DNA of 64,000 nucleotides from Brevundimonas naejangsanensis DSM 23858 (lineage in GTDB: Bacteria > Pseudomonadota > Alphaproteobacteria > Caulobacterales > Caulobacteraceae). The notes beneath the pieces are model-generated. The model was not told where the DNA came from. It did not search any database and was given only the letters and a program-made list of their open reading frames with translations. Shown here in pieces: positions 27,420 through 36,383 of the stretch. Positions within the stretch are counted from its first letter, which is position 1; each line of letters begins with the position of its first letter. Location: assembly GCF_000421705.1 (NCBI RefSeq), contig NZ_ATXN01000005.1, positions 124,001-188,000 on the forward strand, read 5' to 3'. Both the position numbers and the translations under genes were made by a program.

Positions 27420-28151
27420 ATGACCCTGACCGTCCGCCAGTTCCCCTGCCTGTCCGACAACTACGGCTTTCTGATCCGCGATGAGGCGACCGGGCTGGTT
27501 GCGGCCATCGACACGCCGGACGCCGAGGCGGTCCTGAACGATCTGGAGGCGTTGGGCTGGGGGCGGCTGGACCTGATCCTGAACACCCACTGGCACCCCG
27601 ACCACACCGGCGGCAACGAACGGCTGAAGGCCGAGACGGGCTGCGAGATCGCCGGGCCGGAGGAGGTGCGCCGCGCGGCGCCGCTGGACCATGTGCTGGT
27701 CGATGGCGAGGCGGTGCGGCTGGGCGAGACGGCCTTCGACGTGGTGCTGTCGCCCGGCCATACGCTGGGCCATGTGGTCTATCATGCGGCGGACGACGGC
27801 CTGGCCTTCGTCGGCGACGTCATCTTCGCCCTGGGCTGCGGGCGGCTGTTCGAGGGGACGCCTGAGCAGATGTGGGAGAGCCTCAACCGCATCGCCGGCT
27901 GGCCCGAGGCGACGACGTTGTACTGCGCCCATGAATATACGGCGTCGAACGCCCGCTTCGCCCTGTCGTTGCCGGACGCCGACGCGGCCTTGCAGGCCCA
28001 CGCCGAGGCCATCTTCGCCGCGCGCGAACGAGGCGAGGCGACGGTGCCGACGACGGTCGGGGTCGAGCGCCGCTTCAACCCCTTCCTGCGCGCCCACGAC
28101 GCCGAAGACTTCGCCCGGCGCCGTGCGGCCAAGGACGGGTTCAAAGGCTAG
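27420..28151 (+). CDS. gloB: Hydroxyacylglutathione hydrolase (glyoxalase II)
   Basis: A 243-residue binuclear metallo-beta-lactamase-fold hydrolase that converts S-lactoylglutathione to lactate and glutathione in methylglyoxal detoxification. Metal motif THWHPDHTGG (THxHxDH) lies near residue 57, with SPGHTLGH, FVGDVIFALGCGRLFEGT and the CAHEYT His/Glu segment. The ATG at 27420 opens the family N terminus (TLTVRQFPCLSDNYGFLI). An upstream open frame runs through the repeat and was not used. Confidence 0.93.
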   Translation: MTLTVRQFPCLSDNYGFLIRDEATGLVAAIDTPDAEAVLNDLEALGWGRLDLILNTHWHPDHTGGNERLKAETGCEIAGPEEVRRAAPLDHVLVDGEAVRLGETAFDVVLSPGHTLGHVVYHAADDGLAFVGDVIFALGCGRLFEGTPEQMWESLNRIAGWPEATTLYCAHEYTASNARFALSLPDADAALQAHAEAIFAARERGEATVPTTVGVERRFNPFLRAHDAEDFARRRAAKDGFKG

Positions 28152-28162
28152 TCGCCGGCGAA

Positions 28163-28190
28163 CCCTCCCCCGCAAAGGGGGAGGGCTTTA
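28163..28190. terminator. Bidirectional intrinsic terminator
   Basis: A perfect 9-bp stem CCCTCCCCC/GGGGGAGGG (28163-28171 and 28177-28185) is followed by CTTTA. It separates convergent gloB and the aldehyde dehydrogenase gene. Confidence 0.75.
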
Positions 28191-28193
28191 CTC

Positions 28194-29636
28194 TTAAGAG
28201 GCCGAGTAGCTGGTCTTGATCTGGGTGTAGAAGTCGGCGGCGGCGAAGCCCTGTTCGCGGGGGCCGTAGCTGGACTTCTTCGTGCCGCCGAACGGGACGT
28301 GATAGTCGACCCCGGCGGTGGCCAGGTTGACCATGGTCATGCCCGCCCGCGCCCGGCGCTGGAACTCGCGCGCATGCTTGAGCGACTGGGTGACGATGCC
28401 CGCCGACAGGCCGAACTCGACGCCGTTGGCGATGGTCATGGCCTCCTCGAAATCGGCCACCCGGATGGTCGAGGCGACGGGGCCGAACACTTCTTCGTTG
28501 TTGATGCGGGCGTCGGCCAGGGTGTCGACGATCAGGGTCGGCTGGACGTACCAGCCCGGCTTGTCGAGGTTGAGGCGCTGGCCGCCCGCCACGACGCGGC
28601 CGCCGCCGGACGCGGCGATGTCAATGTAGTCATAGGACACATCGCGCTGGGCCTCGGTCACGGCAGGGCCCATCTGGGTGGACGGATCAAGAGCGTCGCC
28701 GACGCGTAAGGAGGCGACCTTCTCAGCCAGGGCGGCGACGAAGCGGTCGTGGATGCCGTCCTGAACGATCAGGCGGCTGGAGGCGGTGCAGCGCTGGCCC
28801 GTGGCGAAGAAGCTGCCGTCCAGGGCGATGTTCACGGCGCGGTCCAGATCGGCGTCGTCCATCACGATCAGCGGGTTCTTGCCGCCCATTTCCAGTTGGA
28901 CGCGGGCCTGACGTTTCATCGCCCCTTCGGCCACCCCGGCGCCGACCTTCTGCGAGCCGGTGAAGCTGATGCCGTCCACGTCCGGGTGGGCGACGATGGC
29001 GCGGCCGACGTCGCCGTCGCCGATGACCATGTTGACCACGCCCTTGGGCAGGCCCGCCTCATGCAGGATGGCGATCAGGGCCTCGGCCGTGGCCGGGGTC
29101 GGGCCGGCGGGCTTGATGACCACGGTGTTGCCGAAGGCGATGGCGGGGGCGATCTTCCAGGCCGGGATGGCGATGGGGAAGTTCCACGGGGTGATCAGGC
29201 CGAACACGCCGACCGGCTGACGATAGGTCTGGATTTCGACGCCGGGCCGGGTCGAGGCCAGGTTCTGGCCGTGCAGGCGCAGGGCCTCGCCCGCGAAGAA
29301 TTTCAGGATGCGGGCGGCGCGGGCCGTCTCGCCGATGCCCTCGGCCAGGGTCTTGCCCTCTTCGCGCGACAGCAGGCGGCCGACCGCTTCGCGGCGCTCC
29401 ATCAGCAGGGTTCCGGCGCGGTCCAGCACATCCGAACGGACTTCAGGCGAGGCGTCGGCCCAGGGACCGAAGGCGGCGCGGGCGGCGGCGACCGCCTGAT
29501 CGACCTCGGCGGCCCCGCCCTTGGGGGTACGGGCCACGACGTCGCGCGTGTCGGACGGGTTCAGGCTCTCGCCCGTGCGCGTTCCGGCGACCTTCTCGCC
29601 GCCGATCCAGTGCGAAAGCTCAAGCGTGTCGGTCAT
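28194..29636 (-). CDS. NAD(P)-dependent aldehyde dehydrogenase (ketoglutarate-semialdehyde type)
   Basis: A 480-residue aldehyde dehydrogenase. Cofactor and catalytic motifs: [29 protein letters not shown], the Rossmann Ser in SFTGSQKVG, the general base in LEMGGKNP, and the nucleophile in [13 protein letters not shown]. The C-terminal [32 protein letters not shown] resembles alpha-ketoglutaric semialdehyde dehydrogenases of sugar-acid catabolism. Succinate-semialdehyde or broader specificity cannot be excluded. No sugar-acid pathway genes lie nearby. Start ATG 29636 fits the family. Confidence 0.85.
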   Translation of the reverse strand: MTDTLELSHWIGGEKVAGTRTGESLNPSDTRDVVARTPKGGAAEVDQAVAAARAAFGPWADASPEVRSDVLDRAGTLLMERREAVGRLLSREEGKTLAEGIGETARAARILKFFAGEALRLHGQNLASTRPGVEIQTYRQPVGVFGLITPWNFPIAIPAWKIAPAIAFGNTVVIKPAGPTPATAEALIAILHEAGLPKGVVNMVIGDGDVGRAIVAHPDVDGISFTGSQKVGAGVAEGAMKRQARVQLEMGGKNPLIVMDDADLDRAVNIALDGSFFATGQRCTASSRLIVQDGIHDRFVAALAEKVASLRVGDALDPSTQMGPAVTEAQRDVSYDYIDIAASGGGRVVAGGQRLNLDKPGWYVQPTLIVDTLADARINNEEVFGPVASTIRVADFEEAMTIANGVEFGLSAGIVTQSLKHAREFQRRARAGMTMVNLATAGVDYHVPFGGTKKSSYGPREQGFAAADFYTQIKTSYSAS

Positions 29637-29801
29637 CTGGTCATCCCCTTGGTTCAGCTTCTGGATTGCCTGACGCGACGGCTGGCGACAAGGCGTCGGC
29701 GCCGGATGTTTCTGTTGAATTGGCGCGGGTTTGGCGAAGGGATTGCGCTGAGCGCACCAGACATGTCATGAATAACGCTGATTGGCCGGGGGCGGTTTCA
29801 G

Positions 29802-30746
29802 ATGATTTTCCAGCGTGCTTTCGCAGTTTTTGCGGCTCTGGCCGTCTGTGCGCCCGCCTGGCCGGCCACAGCGTTCGCCGCGTCCGGCGCGGTACAGGCC
29901 GAGGCGGCGCGGCCGGGTTCAGCGAGGGTGGGGCTGAAGCGTCGGGTGGCGGTCGGGCGCTTCACCAACAGCACGCCCTATGGCCGCCTGTTGCTGTCGC
30001 CGGGGCAGGCTGATCCGGTGGCGAGCCAGGCAGGCGACATGCTGGTCAACGCCCTTGTCACGTCCGACCACTTCTTTGTCTTCGAGCGGTCCGATCTGAC
30101 GGCGCTGAACGCCGAGCGGGTGCTGTCCGAGGCGGACGGTCAGGCGCTGAGCGGAGTCGACGCCCTGCTGCTGGGCTCGATCACCCAGCTGGGCCGCCGC
30201 AACGAGGGCAAGCAGGGCTTCCTCAACTCCCAGCGTCGTCAGGCGGTCAACGCCACGGTCGAGATCCGTCTGGTCGACGTGCGCACCGGCCGCGTCTTCT
30301 TCACCGCCTCGGGCGCTGGGGAGGCGACGACGGAGACCGGCGAGGTGGCGGGTTTCGGCAGCCGCGCGGGCTATGACTCGACCCTGAATGATCGGGCCAT
30401 ATCGGCGGCCATCGCCGACGCCATGACCAATATCGTCAACCAGTTGCAGCAGCGGGCCTGGTTCACCGACATCCTGCGGGTGTCCGGCCCGACCGTCTAT
30501 GTCAGCGGCGGTCCCAGCCAGGGTCTGCGCGCCGGCGACCGCTTCCAGGTCGAGACTCCGGGCGAGACGGTGGTCAGCGGCCAGTCGGGCCTGCCGATCA
30601 CCCTGCCCGGAAGCCGGGTGGCGCAGATCGAGATCACCGGCTTCTTCGGCGACAGTCCTGAGACCGAGGGCGCGACCGCCCGCGTGATCGAGGGCGAACT
30701 GCCTGCCGATCCAACCGGCCTGCGGGTCACGGAGATCAGACCATGA
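29802..30746 (+). CDS. CsgG-family envelope protein
   Basis: A 314-residue protein with an export signal (about 1-27, ATAFA-ASG). The CsgG core is RVAVGRFTNSTPYGR, QAGDMLVNALVTSDHFFVFERSDL, VDALLLGSITQLGRR, and VEIRLVDVRTGRVFFTASGAGEA. CsgG-type proteins are outer-membrane secretion pores (curli) or LpoB/HfaB-like envelope lipoproteins. No proper lipobox is seen: the only signal-peptide Cys is in LAVC, with Val at -1, so it may be periplasmic. The C-terminal ~90 residues (SGPTVYVSGGPSQGLRAGDRFQV) add a small beta domain. It overlaps the next gene by ATGA and starts a four-gene envelope operon. Confidence 0.8.
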   Translation: MIFQRAFAVFAALAVCAPAWPATAFAASGAVQAEAARPGSARVGLKRRVAVGRFTNSTPYGRLLLSPGQADPVASQAGDMLVNALVTSDHFFVFERSDLTALNAERVLSEADGQALSGVDALLLGSITQLGRRNEGKQGFLNSQRRQAVNATVEIRLVDVRTGRVFFTASGAGEATTETGEVAGFGSRAGYDSTLNDRAISAAIADAMTNIVNQLQQRAWFTDILRVSGPTVYVSGGPSQGLRAGDRFQVETPGETVVSGQSGLPITLPGSRVAQIEITGFFGDSPETEGATARVIEGELPADPTGLRVTEIRP

Positions 30747-31051
30747 AGACGAGCGCGGTCGTGCTGACCGTCCTGTGCGCCGCCCTGGCGACCGGGGGGT
30801 GCGTCAAGAACTATCCCACGCGCGAGGCGGTGCAGGGCGCATCCGCAGGCACGCTGAAGCTGAGCAATGCTCCGGCCGACGCCCGCCTGATCGTGGACGG
30901 GCGCGATCTGGGATCGGTCGGCGCCCTGGGCGGGGGCGCGGCCCTGACGCCGGGCCGTCATGAGGTCGTCGTCAGTCAGGGCGGTCGGATCCTGCACGCC
31001 CAGACGGTGATCGTCGCCGCCGGGACACAGGCTGTGGTGGTGGTGCCGTGA
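30743..31051 (+). CDS. PEGA-like small lipoprotein
   Basis: A 102-residue predicted lipoprotein. The signal ends in a lipobox (LATGGC, Cys about residue 20). The mature part LSNAPADARLIVDGRDLGSVGALGGGAALTPGRHEVVVSQGGRILHAQTVIV resembles a PEGA-type surface beta domain. Its ATG overlaps the CsgG-like stop and its stop overlaps the next start (GTGA), so the operon is translationally coupled. No enzymatic motif is seen. It may be a structural partner of the CsgG-like protein. Confidence 0.65.
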   Translation: MKTSAVVLTVLCAALATGGCVKNYPTREAVQGASAGTLKLSNAPADARLIVDGRDLGSVGALGGGAALTPGRHEVVVSQGGRILHAQTVIVAAGTQAVVVVP

Positions 31052-31416
31052 AACGTCTGATCACGATCGTCGCGATGACAGCCCTGAGCGGTGTCGCCGC
31101 CTGCGCGCCCGCCACGCGGTTCGAGTGGGGCGCCTATGAGCCCGCGCTCTACGCCTATGCCCAGAACCCCGAGAACCGCGAGGCCTATCGCACCGCCCTG
31201 GAGCGCGCCATCGAGGCGGGGCGCAAGCGCGACGCCGTTGCTCCGGGGCTGCTGGCCGAGCTGGGCTATCTGCATCTGCAGGCGGGCGAGACGACGCAGG
31301 CCCTGACGCTGTTTCAGGAAGAGCGCGCGCGCTTCCCCGAATCCGCCGTCTTCATGGATCGGGTGATCGTCGGCCTCGGCGGTCAGGCCGCCGTCGCCGG
31401 GGGAGAGGCGCAATGA
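31048..31416 (+). CDS. DUF4810 domain lipoprotein
   Basis: A 122-residue predicted lipoprotein with lipobox SGVAAC (Cys about residue 18). The DUF4810 pattern follows: RFEWGAYEPALYAYAQNPENREAYRTALERAIEAG, then a TPR-like helical pair (PGLLAELGYLHLQAGETTQALTLFQEER) and FPESAVFMDRVI. In Neisseria and other proteobacteria, DUF4810 genes accompany CsgG-family and DUF799 lipoproteins, and the same trio appears here. GTG start at 31048. The stop overlaps the next ATG. Confidence 0.8.
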   Translation: MKRLITIVAMTALSGVAACAPATRFEWGAYEPALYAYAQNPENREAYRTALERAIEAGRKRDAVAPGLLAELGYLHLQAGETTQALTLFQEERARFPESAVFMDRVIVGLGGQAAVAGGEAQ

Positions 31417-32093
31417 TCATCCGCAGACCGCTCGCCGTCGCCGCCCTGGCATGCGCCGCCCTGCTGACGGCCTGCGCCACGGGGCCTGCGCCCAAGAGCT
31501 ACGCCGCCCTGCGCGCCGAGAATCCGCGCAGCGTCATGGTGGTTCCGGCGCTGAACTCGACCGTCAACGTGGATGCGGCGGACTATTTCGTCTCGACCAT
31601 TTCCCGGCCGGTCGCCGAGCGCGGCTACTATGTGTTCCCCGCCCATATGGTGAAGGGGGTGCTGGAGGACGAAGGCCTGTCGGATGCTGGTCTGGTGCAT
31701 CAGGCCGACGCCGCGCGCTTTGGTCCCCTGTTCGGCTGCGATGCGGTGCTGTTCGTCGAAATCCAGAAGTGGGAGTCGCAATACATCCTGATCTCGACCT
31801 CGACCAATGTGGCGTTTGAATACACGTTGAAGAGCTGTCGCAGCGGTCAGGTCCTGTGGTCGGATCATCAGTCCATGACCTACAGTCCGCAGGCCTCGAA
31901 CTCTGGCAATCCGCTGGCCGATCTGTTGGCCCAGGCCATCGTTTCGGCGCTTGAGAAGGCCAAGCCCAACTATATGCCGCTGACCCAGCAGGCCAATCTG
32001 ACGGCGACCCATACCTTGGGTCAGGGCTTGCCCGCCGGTCCCTATCTGCCGGCCCAGCACCGGCAGGATCACAAGAGCTTTCCGGACGAATAG
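31413..32093 (+). CDS. DUF799 (GNA1162-like) outer-membrane lipoprotein
   Basis: A 226-residue predicted lipoprotein with lipobox LLTAC (Cys about residue 21). The DUF799 family body is SVMVVPALNSTVNVDAADYFVSTISRPVAERGYYVFPAHMVKGVLEDEGLSDAG, FGCDAVLFVEIQKWESQYI and LWSDHQSMTY. GNA1162-type proteins have a fold like TolB or type VI lipoproteins and probably form outer-membrane assemblies. It is the last gene of the coupled operon with CsgG-like, PEGA-like and DUF4810 partners. The C terminus (about residues 195-226) is hydrophilic. Confidence 0.82.
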   Translation: MIIRRPLAVAALACAALLTACATGPAPKSYAALRAENPRSVMVVPALNSTVNVDAADYFVSTISRPVAERGYYVFPAHMVKGVLEDEGLSDAGLVHQADAARFGPLFGCDAVLFVEIQKWESQYILISTSTNVAFEYTLKSCRSGQVLWSDHQSMTYSPQASNSGNPLADLLAQAIVSALEKAKPNYMPLTQQANLTATHTLGQGLPAGPYLPAQHRQDHKSFPDE

Positions 32094-32219
32094 GTCCGTC
32101 GCGTCAGGGAGCGGCCAGCGCGGCTAAACACCGCGACAGAAAAGCTGCGGAGCGGGGCCTTGCTTCGCGCGTATAAGCCTTATCTGTTACGTCGCCCCCG
32201 AACGCACGGAGACCTCGCC

Positions 32220-33212
<993 letters not shown>

Positions 33213-33247
33213 CGGCCGGTTAACGCGTCGGCGCTAAGATCACCCTC

Positions 33248-34462
33248 ATGAGTGATGCCGGAGCCAAGGCGCAAGAGACCGAGGCGCGACCGATGCGGGC
33301 GCGTCGCGCCCTGCTGCGTCGTCTGGCCGATGTGGTCAGCCTGCCCGCCAGCCGGATCAACGTCTTCGAGCGTTCGGTGGTCGGCGACCTGCTGGTCGAC
33401 GTGTTGCGAACAGCCTCGACGGAAGAGCGCCGCCGGGTGGCCGAGCGGCTGGCGCCGCTGGGCGAACTGCCCGATGCGCTGAAGCGGCTGCTGCTGCGCG
33501 ACGAGCCCGAGGTGGCGCGCCCGCTGCTGGAGGAGTGCGCCGCCTTGTCGGACGCGGACCTGATCGGCTGCGCGCGCGACGCCGGGCTGGAGCATCGCCT
33601 GCTGATGGCGGCGCGGCGCGGCCTGTCCGAGGTCGTGACCGAGGCCCTGTTCAACTGGGCCGAGGAGGCGGTGATCGCCGCCGTCCTGCGCAATGACACG
33701 GCGCGCCTGCCGCAATCCGCCGTCGAGAGCGTGATCGCTCTGAGCCGCAACGCGCCGGTTCTGTGCGCTCTGATCCTGCGGCGCCCGGAACTGCGGCCCT
33801 CGGGCGCCTATGTCATGTTCTGGTGGTGCGGGGCCGAGGAACGGCGGATCATCCTGCAACGCTTCGCCGTGTCTCGCGAGGTGATGCAGAGCAGCGTCGA
33901 GGACGTCTTCGCCCTGGCGGCGGAGGAGGGGTGGAGCGACCCCGTCGCGCGCAAGGCGCTGCAGTTCATCGAGCGGCGCCAGCGCAATCGTGCAGCCGTG
34001 GCCAGGAGCCCTTACGCCGATCTGGAAGCGGCCGTGGCGGCGGCGGGCGTCGGGGGGCTGACGCGCGAACTGGTCGCTGAGATCGGCTATCTGTCGGGGA
34101 TCAAGCCTTTGACTTCGGCCAAGATCATGGGCGATGCGGGGGGCGAGCCCCTGGCCATACTGTGCAAGGCGACAGGGTTGGCGCGGCGCGACCTGGCGGC
34201 GCTGTGGCGGGCTATGCGCCGTCCGGAAACCACCGCTGACGGCGCCCAGCACCCCGATTGGCGCCGGGTGCAGACCATCTATGAAATGCTGGCGGTGGAC
34301 CGAGCCCAGACGGTGCTGCGTTACTGGAACTGGTCTCTGTCTTCGGCGCTGACGCCAACGCTTCTACGGGCGATCCGCGAGGGGGAGGAGGCGCTGATCG
34401 ACGAATACTCGGCGCCTGAACGTGCAGCCCTGCTGGCCCTTGCGGAGAACTTCGGTCGATAA
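33248..34462 (+). CDS. DUF2336 domain protein (first copy)
   Basis: A 404-residue, all-helical, cytoplasmic protein of the DUF2336 family, common in alphaproteobacteria and of unknown function. Features are RRALLRRLADVVSLPASRINVFERSVVGDLLVDVLRTAS, repeated helices of HEAT-like appearance, and a C-terminal segment with LTRELVAEIGYLSGIKPLTSAKIMGDAGGEPLAILCKATGLARRDLAALWRAM. No signal peptide or catalytic motif is seen. It lies directly upstream of mucR (165-base AT-richer gap) and a second DUF2336 gene lies just beyond, on the other strand. Confidence 0.75.
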   Translation: MSDAGAKAQETEARPMRARRALLRRLADVVSLPASRINVFERSVVGDLLVDVLRTASTEERRRVAERLAPLGELPDALKRLLLRDEPEVARPLLEECAALSDADLIGCARDAGLEHRLLMAARRGLSEVVTEALFNWAEEAVIAAVLRNDTARLPQSAVESVIALSRNAPVLCALILRRPELRPSGAYVMFWWCGAEERRIILQRFAVSREVMQSSVEDVFALAAEEGWSDPVARKALQFIERRQRNRAAVARSPYADLEAAVAAAGVGGLTRELVAEIGYLSGIKPLTSAKIMGDAGGEPLAILCKATGLARRDLAALWRAMRRPETTADGAQHPDWRRVQTIYEMLAVDRAQTVLRYWNWSLSSALTPTLLRAIREGEEALIDEYSAPERAALLALAENFGR

Positions 34463-34627
34463 AAAATCGGCGTTGTCGTAATTACTGATCACGGTAGTTG
34501 AACTCGCTTATCAAGCGATAAAAGACGGCTGCATTGCTTTCGAACTCGAACATCCGTATGAAACCGACGAGCGGCGGATCCTTTCAGATCAGTCGATTGA
34601 ATTTGGGACGACAGAAGGCTGATCCGA
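34463..34627 (+). promoter_or_regulatory. AT-richer mucR upstream region
   Basis: This 165-base gap is clearly less GC-rich than its surroundings, with stretches such as GTAATTACTGATCAC and GCGATAAAAG. A short dyad TTATC-AAGC-GATAA lies near 34518. MucR/Ros proteins bind AT-rich DNA and often repress their own gene, so autoregulation here is plausible. No precise promoter is assigned. Confidence 0.4.
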
Positions 34628-35050
34628 ATGGAAGAAAAACCCGAACTGCTAGAGATGACGGCGGACATCGTGTCGGCCTATGTCAGCAACAACACCGTAT
34701 CGGCTGACACCGTGCCGGTCCTGATCGCGCAGATCCACGCCGCTCTGTCGGGCGTTTCGGAAGCCCCGGCTGAAGCCGAGCCCGAGCCGCAAGAACCGGC
34801 CGTCCCGGTCCGCAAGTCGATCACGCCGGACTTCCTGATCTGCCTGGAAGACGGTCGCAAGTTCAAGTCGCTGAAGCGTCACCTGCGCACCAAATACAAT
34901 CTGAGCCCGGAAGAATACCGCGCCAAATGGGGTCTGCCGAAAGACTATCCCATGGTCGCCCCGAACTACGCCAAGGCGCGTTCGGAACTGGCCAAGCAGA
35001 TGGGCCTGGGCCAGGGCGGCCGCAAACCCGCCCGCGCGACCCGCAAGTAA
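34628..35050 (+). CDS. mucR: MucR/Ros-family zinc-finger transcriptional regulator
   Basis: A 140-residue regulator. The N-terminal helix ([19 protein letters not shown]) mediates oligomerisation, an acidic Pro-rich linker follows, and the DNA-binding core is [38 protein letters not shown]. Instead of a classic C2H2 it has Cys-x2-Asp-x9-His, as in many MucR proteins. The tail is basic ([11 protein letters not shown]). In Caulobacter, MucR1/2 repress G1-phase genes and oppose CtrA, and homologues elsewhere control exopolysaccharide and virulence. The ATG at 34628 follows an AAGGCTGATCCGA leader. Confidence 0.93.
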   Translation: MEEKPELLEMTADIVSAYVSNNTVSADTVPVLIAQIHAALSGVSEAPAEAEPEPQEPAVPVRKSITPDFLICLEDGRKFKSLKRHLRTKYNLSPEEYRAKWGLPKDYPMVAPNYAKARSELAKQMGLGQGGRKPARATRK

Positions 35051-35076
35051 AAGCGGCGCCACGCTAGACTATTTTC

Positions 35077-35221
35077 GGTTCAGTCGGATTCGACTGAACC
35101 CAGAACAATGGTCCAGAATTATGCTGGAGCGAATATCTGAGCTGAGTTGGACATGCGTCCAACTCAGCCGATTTCGCTCTAAAGACAGACGCCCGCCTTT
35201 CCAGCGAAAGGCGGGCGTTTT
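35077..35221 (+). terminator. Multi-hairpin region with strong terminator downstream of mucR
   Basis: Successive dyads: GGTTCAGTCG/CGACTGAACC (35077-35086, 35091-35100, perfect); TCCAG/CTGGA (about 35112-35127); GCTGAGTTGGA/TCCAACTCAGC (35141-35151, 35158-35168, perfect), enclosed by GAGCGAA/TTCGCTC; and a final terminator ACGCCCGCCTTTC/GAAAGGCGGGCGT followed by TTTT (35189-35221). The last is an unmistakable intrinsic terminator. The others exceed what a terminator needs and could be a processed 3' RNA. Confidence 0.75.
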
Positions 35222-35267
35222 GCTGTTCAGGGGCCGGATCGAAAGGCGGATCGAAAGGGGGGGGCCG

Positions 35268-36383
35268 TCAGGCCGCCTGCATCGCCTTGCGCGCGCGCCA
35301 GAAGCGGATCGTCCGCATGGCGGCTTCACGGGTCAGTTCCTGATACATCCCGGCATAGGCCCGCGCCTTGCCCATCGCGTTGTCGTCGGTGTTCAGCAGG
35401 ACGACGGCGTAGGTCAGGAACAGGGCGCGATCCAGGTCGGCCGCCTTGCAGATCACCGCCAGGGCGTCCAGCTCGCGCCGCTCGATGATCTGGCGGGCGG
35501 TGTGGAAGTCGACGTCAGCCAGTTGCGACAGGGCGATCAGGAAGGCCGTCTGGCCGCCCGAGCGCAGGAAACGGGCCAGCACCTGAGGCGTCAGCTGATG
35601 GGCGGCGCGTAGTTCTTCGACATAGGCCAGGCTCTCGGCGTAGTCGGGCGGCAGGGCGCCGTCTTCGGCGGCGACGCGCGTGCGGCCGGCGGCTAGGGCG
35701 CTTTCCAGCAGGGCCGGGTCCATCCGCGCATTCTGTTCCAGAATGCGCTGACGCAGGCGGGCTTCGACCTCGAAATACAGGTCGTTCAGCAGGTCGGGCG
35801 GCAGGGCGGAGCGCTCGACCGTCACCGCGTGCAGGGCCGGGTTGGCGCGAGCGCGTTCCACGGCGGTTTCCGAGGCGGCGCGCGACAGGCTGGCGCCTTC
35901 ATTGCCCAGCAGCACGCCCAGAGTTTCGTCGTCGCCGCGTTCGACAATGGCGTCGGACACGGCCTCGGACACGGCGGCGCGGCGGCTGACGGCGCGCATA
36001 TGCCCCTGACCGCGCGAGCGCACCACGCCGATCAGGTCCGCCTCGGTCAGCACCGGCGAGGCGCTGAGGACGGGGGCGGCGACGGTCTCGGCTTCGTCAT
36101 TGGCCAGGCGGCGGATCAGTTGGTGCGGGGCGTCGGGCGCCTCGGCGAACCGCTCGGCCAGTTCGGCGCGTACGGCCGTCTCCATAGCCTCGGTGAGGTC
36201 GGACAGGACGGCGCCATAGAGGGCGGTTTCCGCCTCGGTGTGCTCGGCTGCGCCGAAGAAGCAGTCGGTCAGCTCACGCAGGAGAGCGCGCCGCTTGGGG
36301 CTGGAGCCTTCCTGGGCCAGGGCGATCAACTCAGGCAGGCGCGAGCCGGTCTCGGCGGCGGGGGGCAGGGCGCCGTCGCTCAT
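35268..36383 (-). CDS. DUF2336 domain protein (second copy)
   Basis: A 371-residue, mostly helical, cytoplasmic DUF2336 protein. Like the copy at 33248 it has paired helices and the C-terminal pattern LTPQVLARFLRSGGQTAFLIALSQLADVDFHTARQIIERRELDALAVICKAADLDRALF. It diverges strongly from the first copy, so this is an old duplication or separate recruitment. The start overlaps the stop of the proline-rich exported protein by ATGA, so the two are coupled. Function unknown. Confidence 0.75.
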   Translation of the reverse strand: MSDGALPPAAETGSRLPELIALAQEGSSPKRRALLRELTDCFFGAAEHTEAETALYGAVLSDLTEAMETAVRAELAERFAEAPDAPHQLIRRLANDEAETVAAPVLSASPVLTEADLIGVVRSRGQGHMRAVSRRAAVSEAVSDAIVERGDDETLGVLLGNEGASLSRAASETAVERARANPALHAVTVERSALPPDLLNDLYFEVEARLRQRILEQNARMDPALLESALAAGRTRVAAEDGALPPDYAESLAYVEELRAAHQLTPQVLARFLRSGGQTAFLIALSQLADVDFHTARQIIERRELDALAVICKAADLDRALFLTYAVVLLNTDDNAMGKARAYAGMYQELTREAAMRTIRFWRARKAMQAA

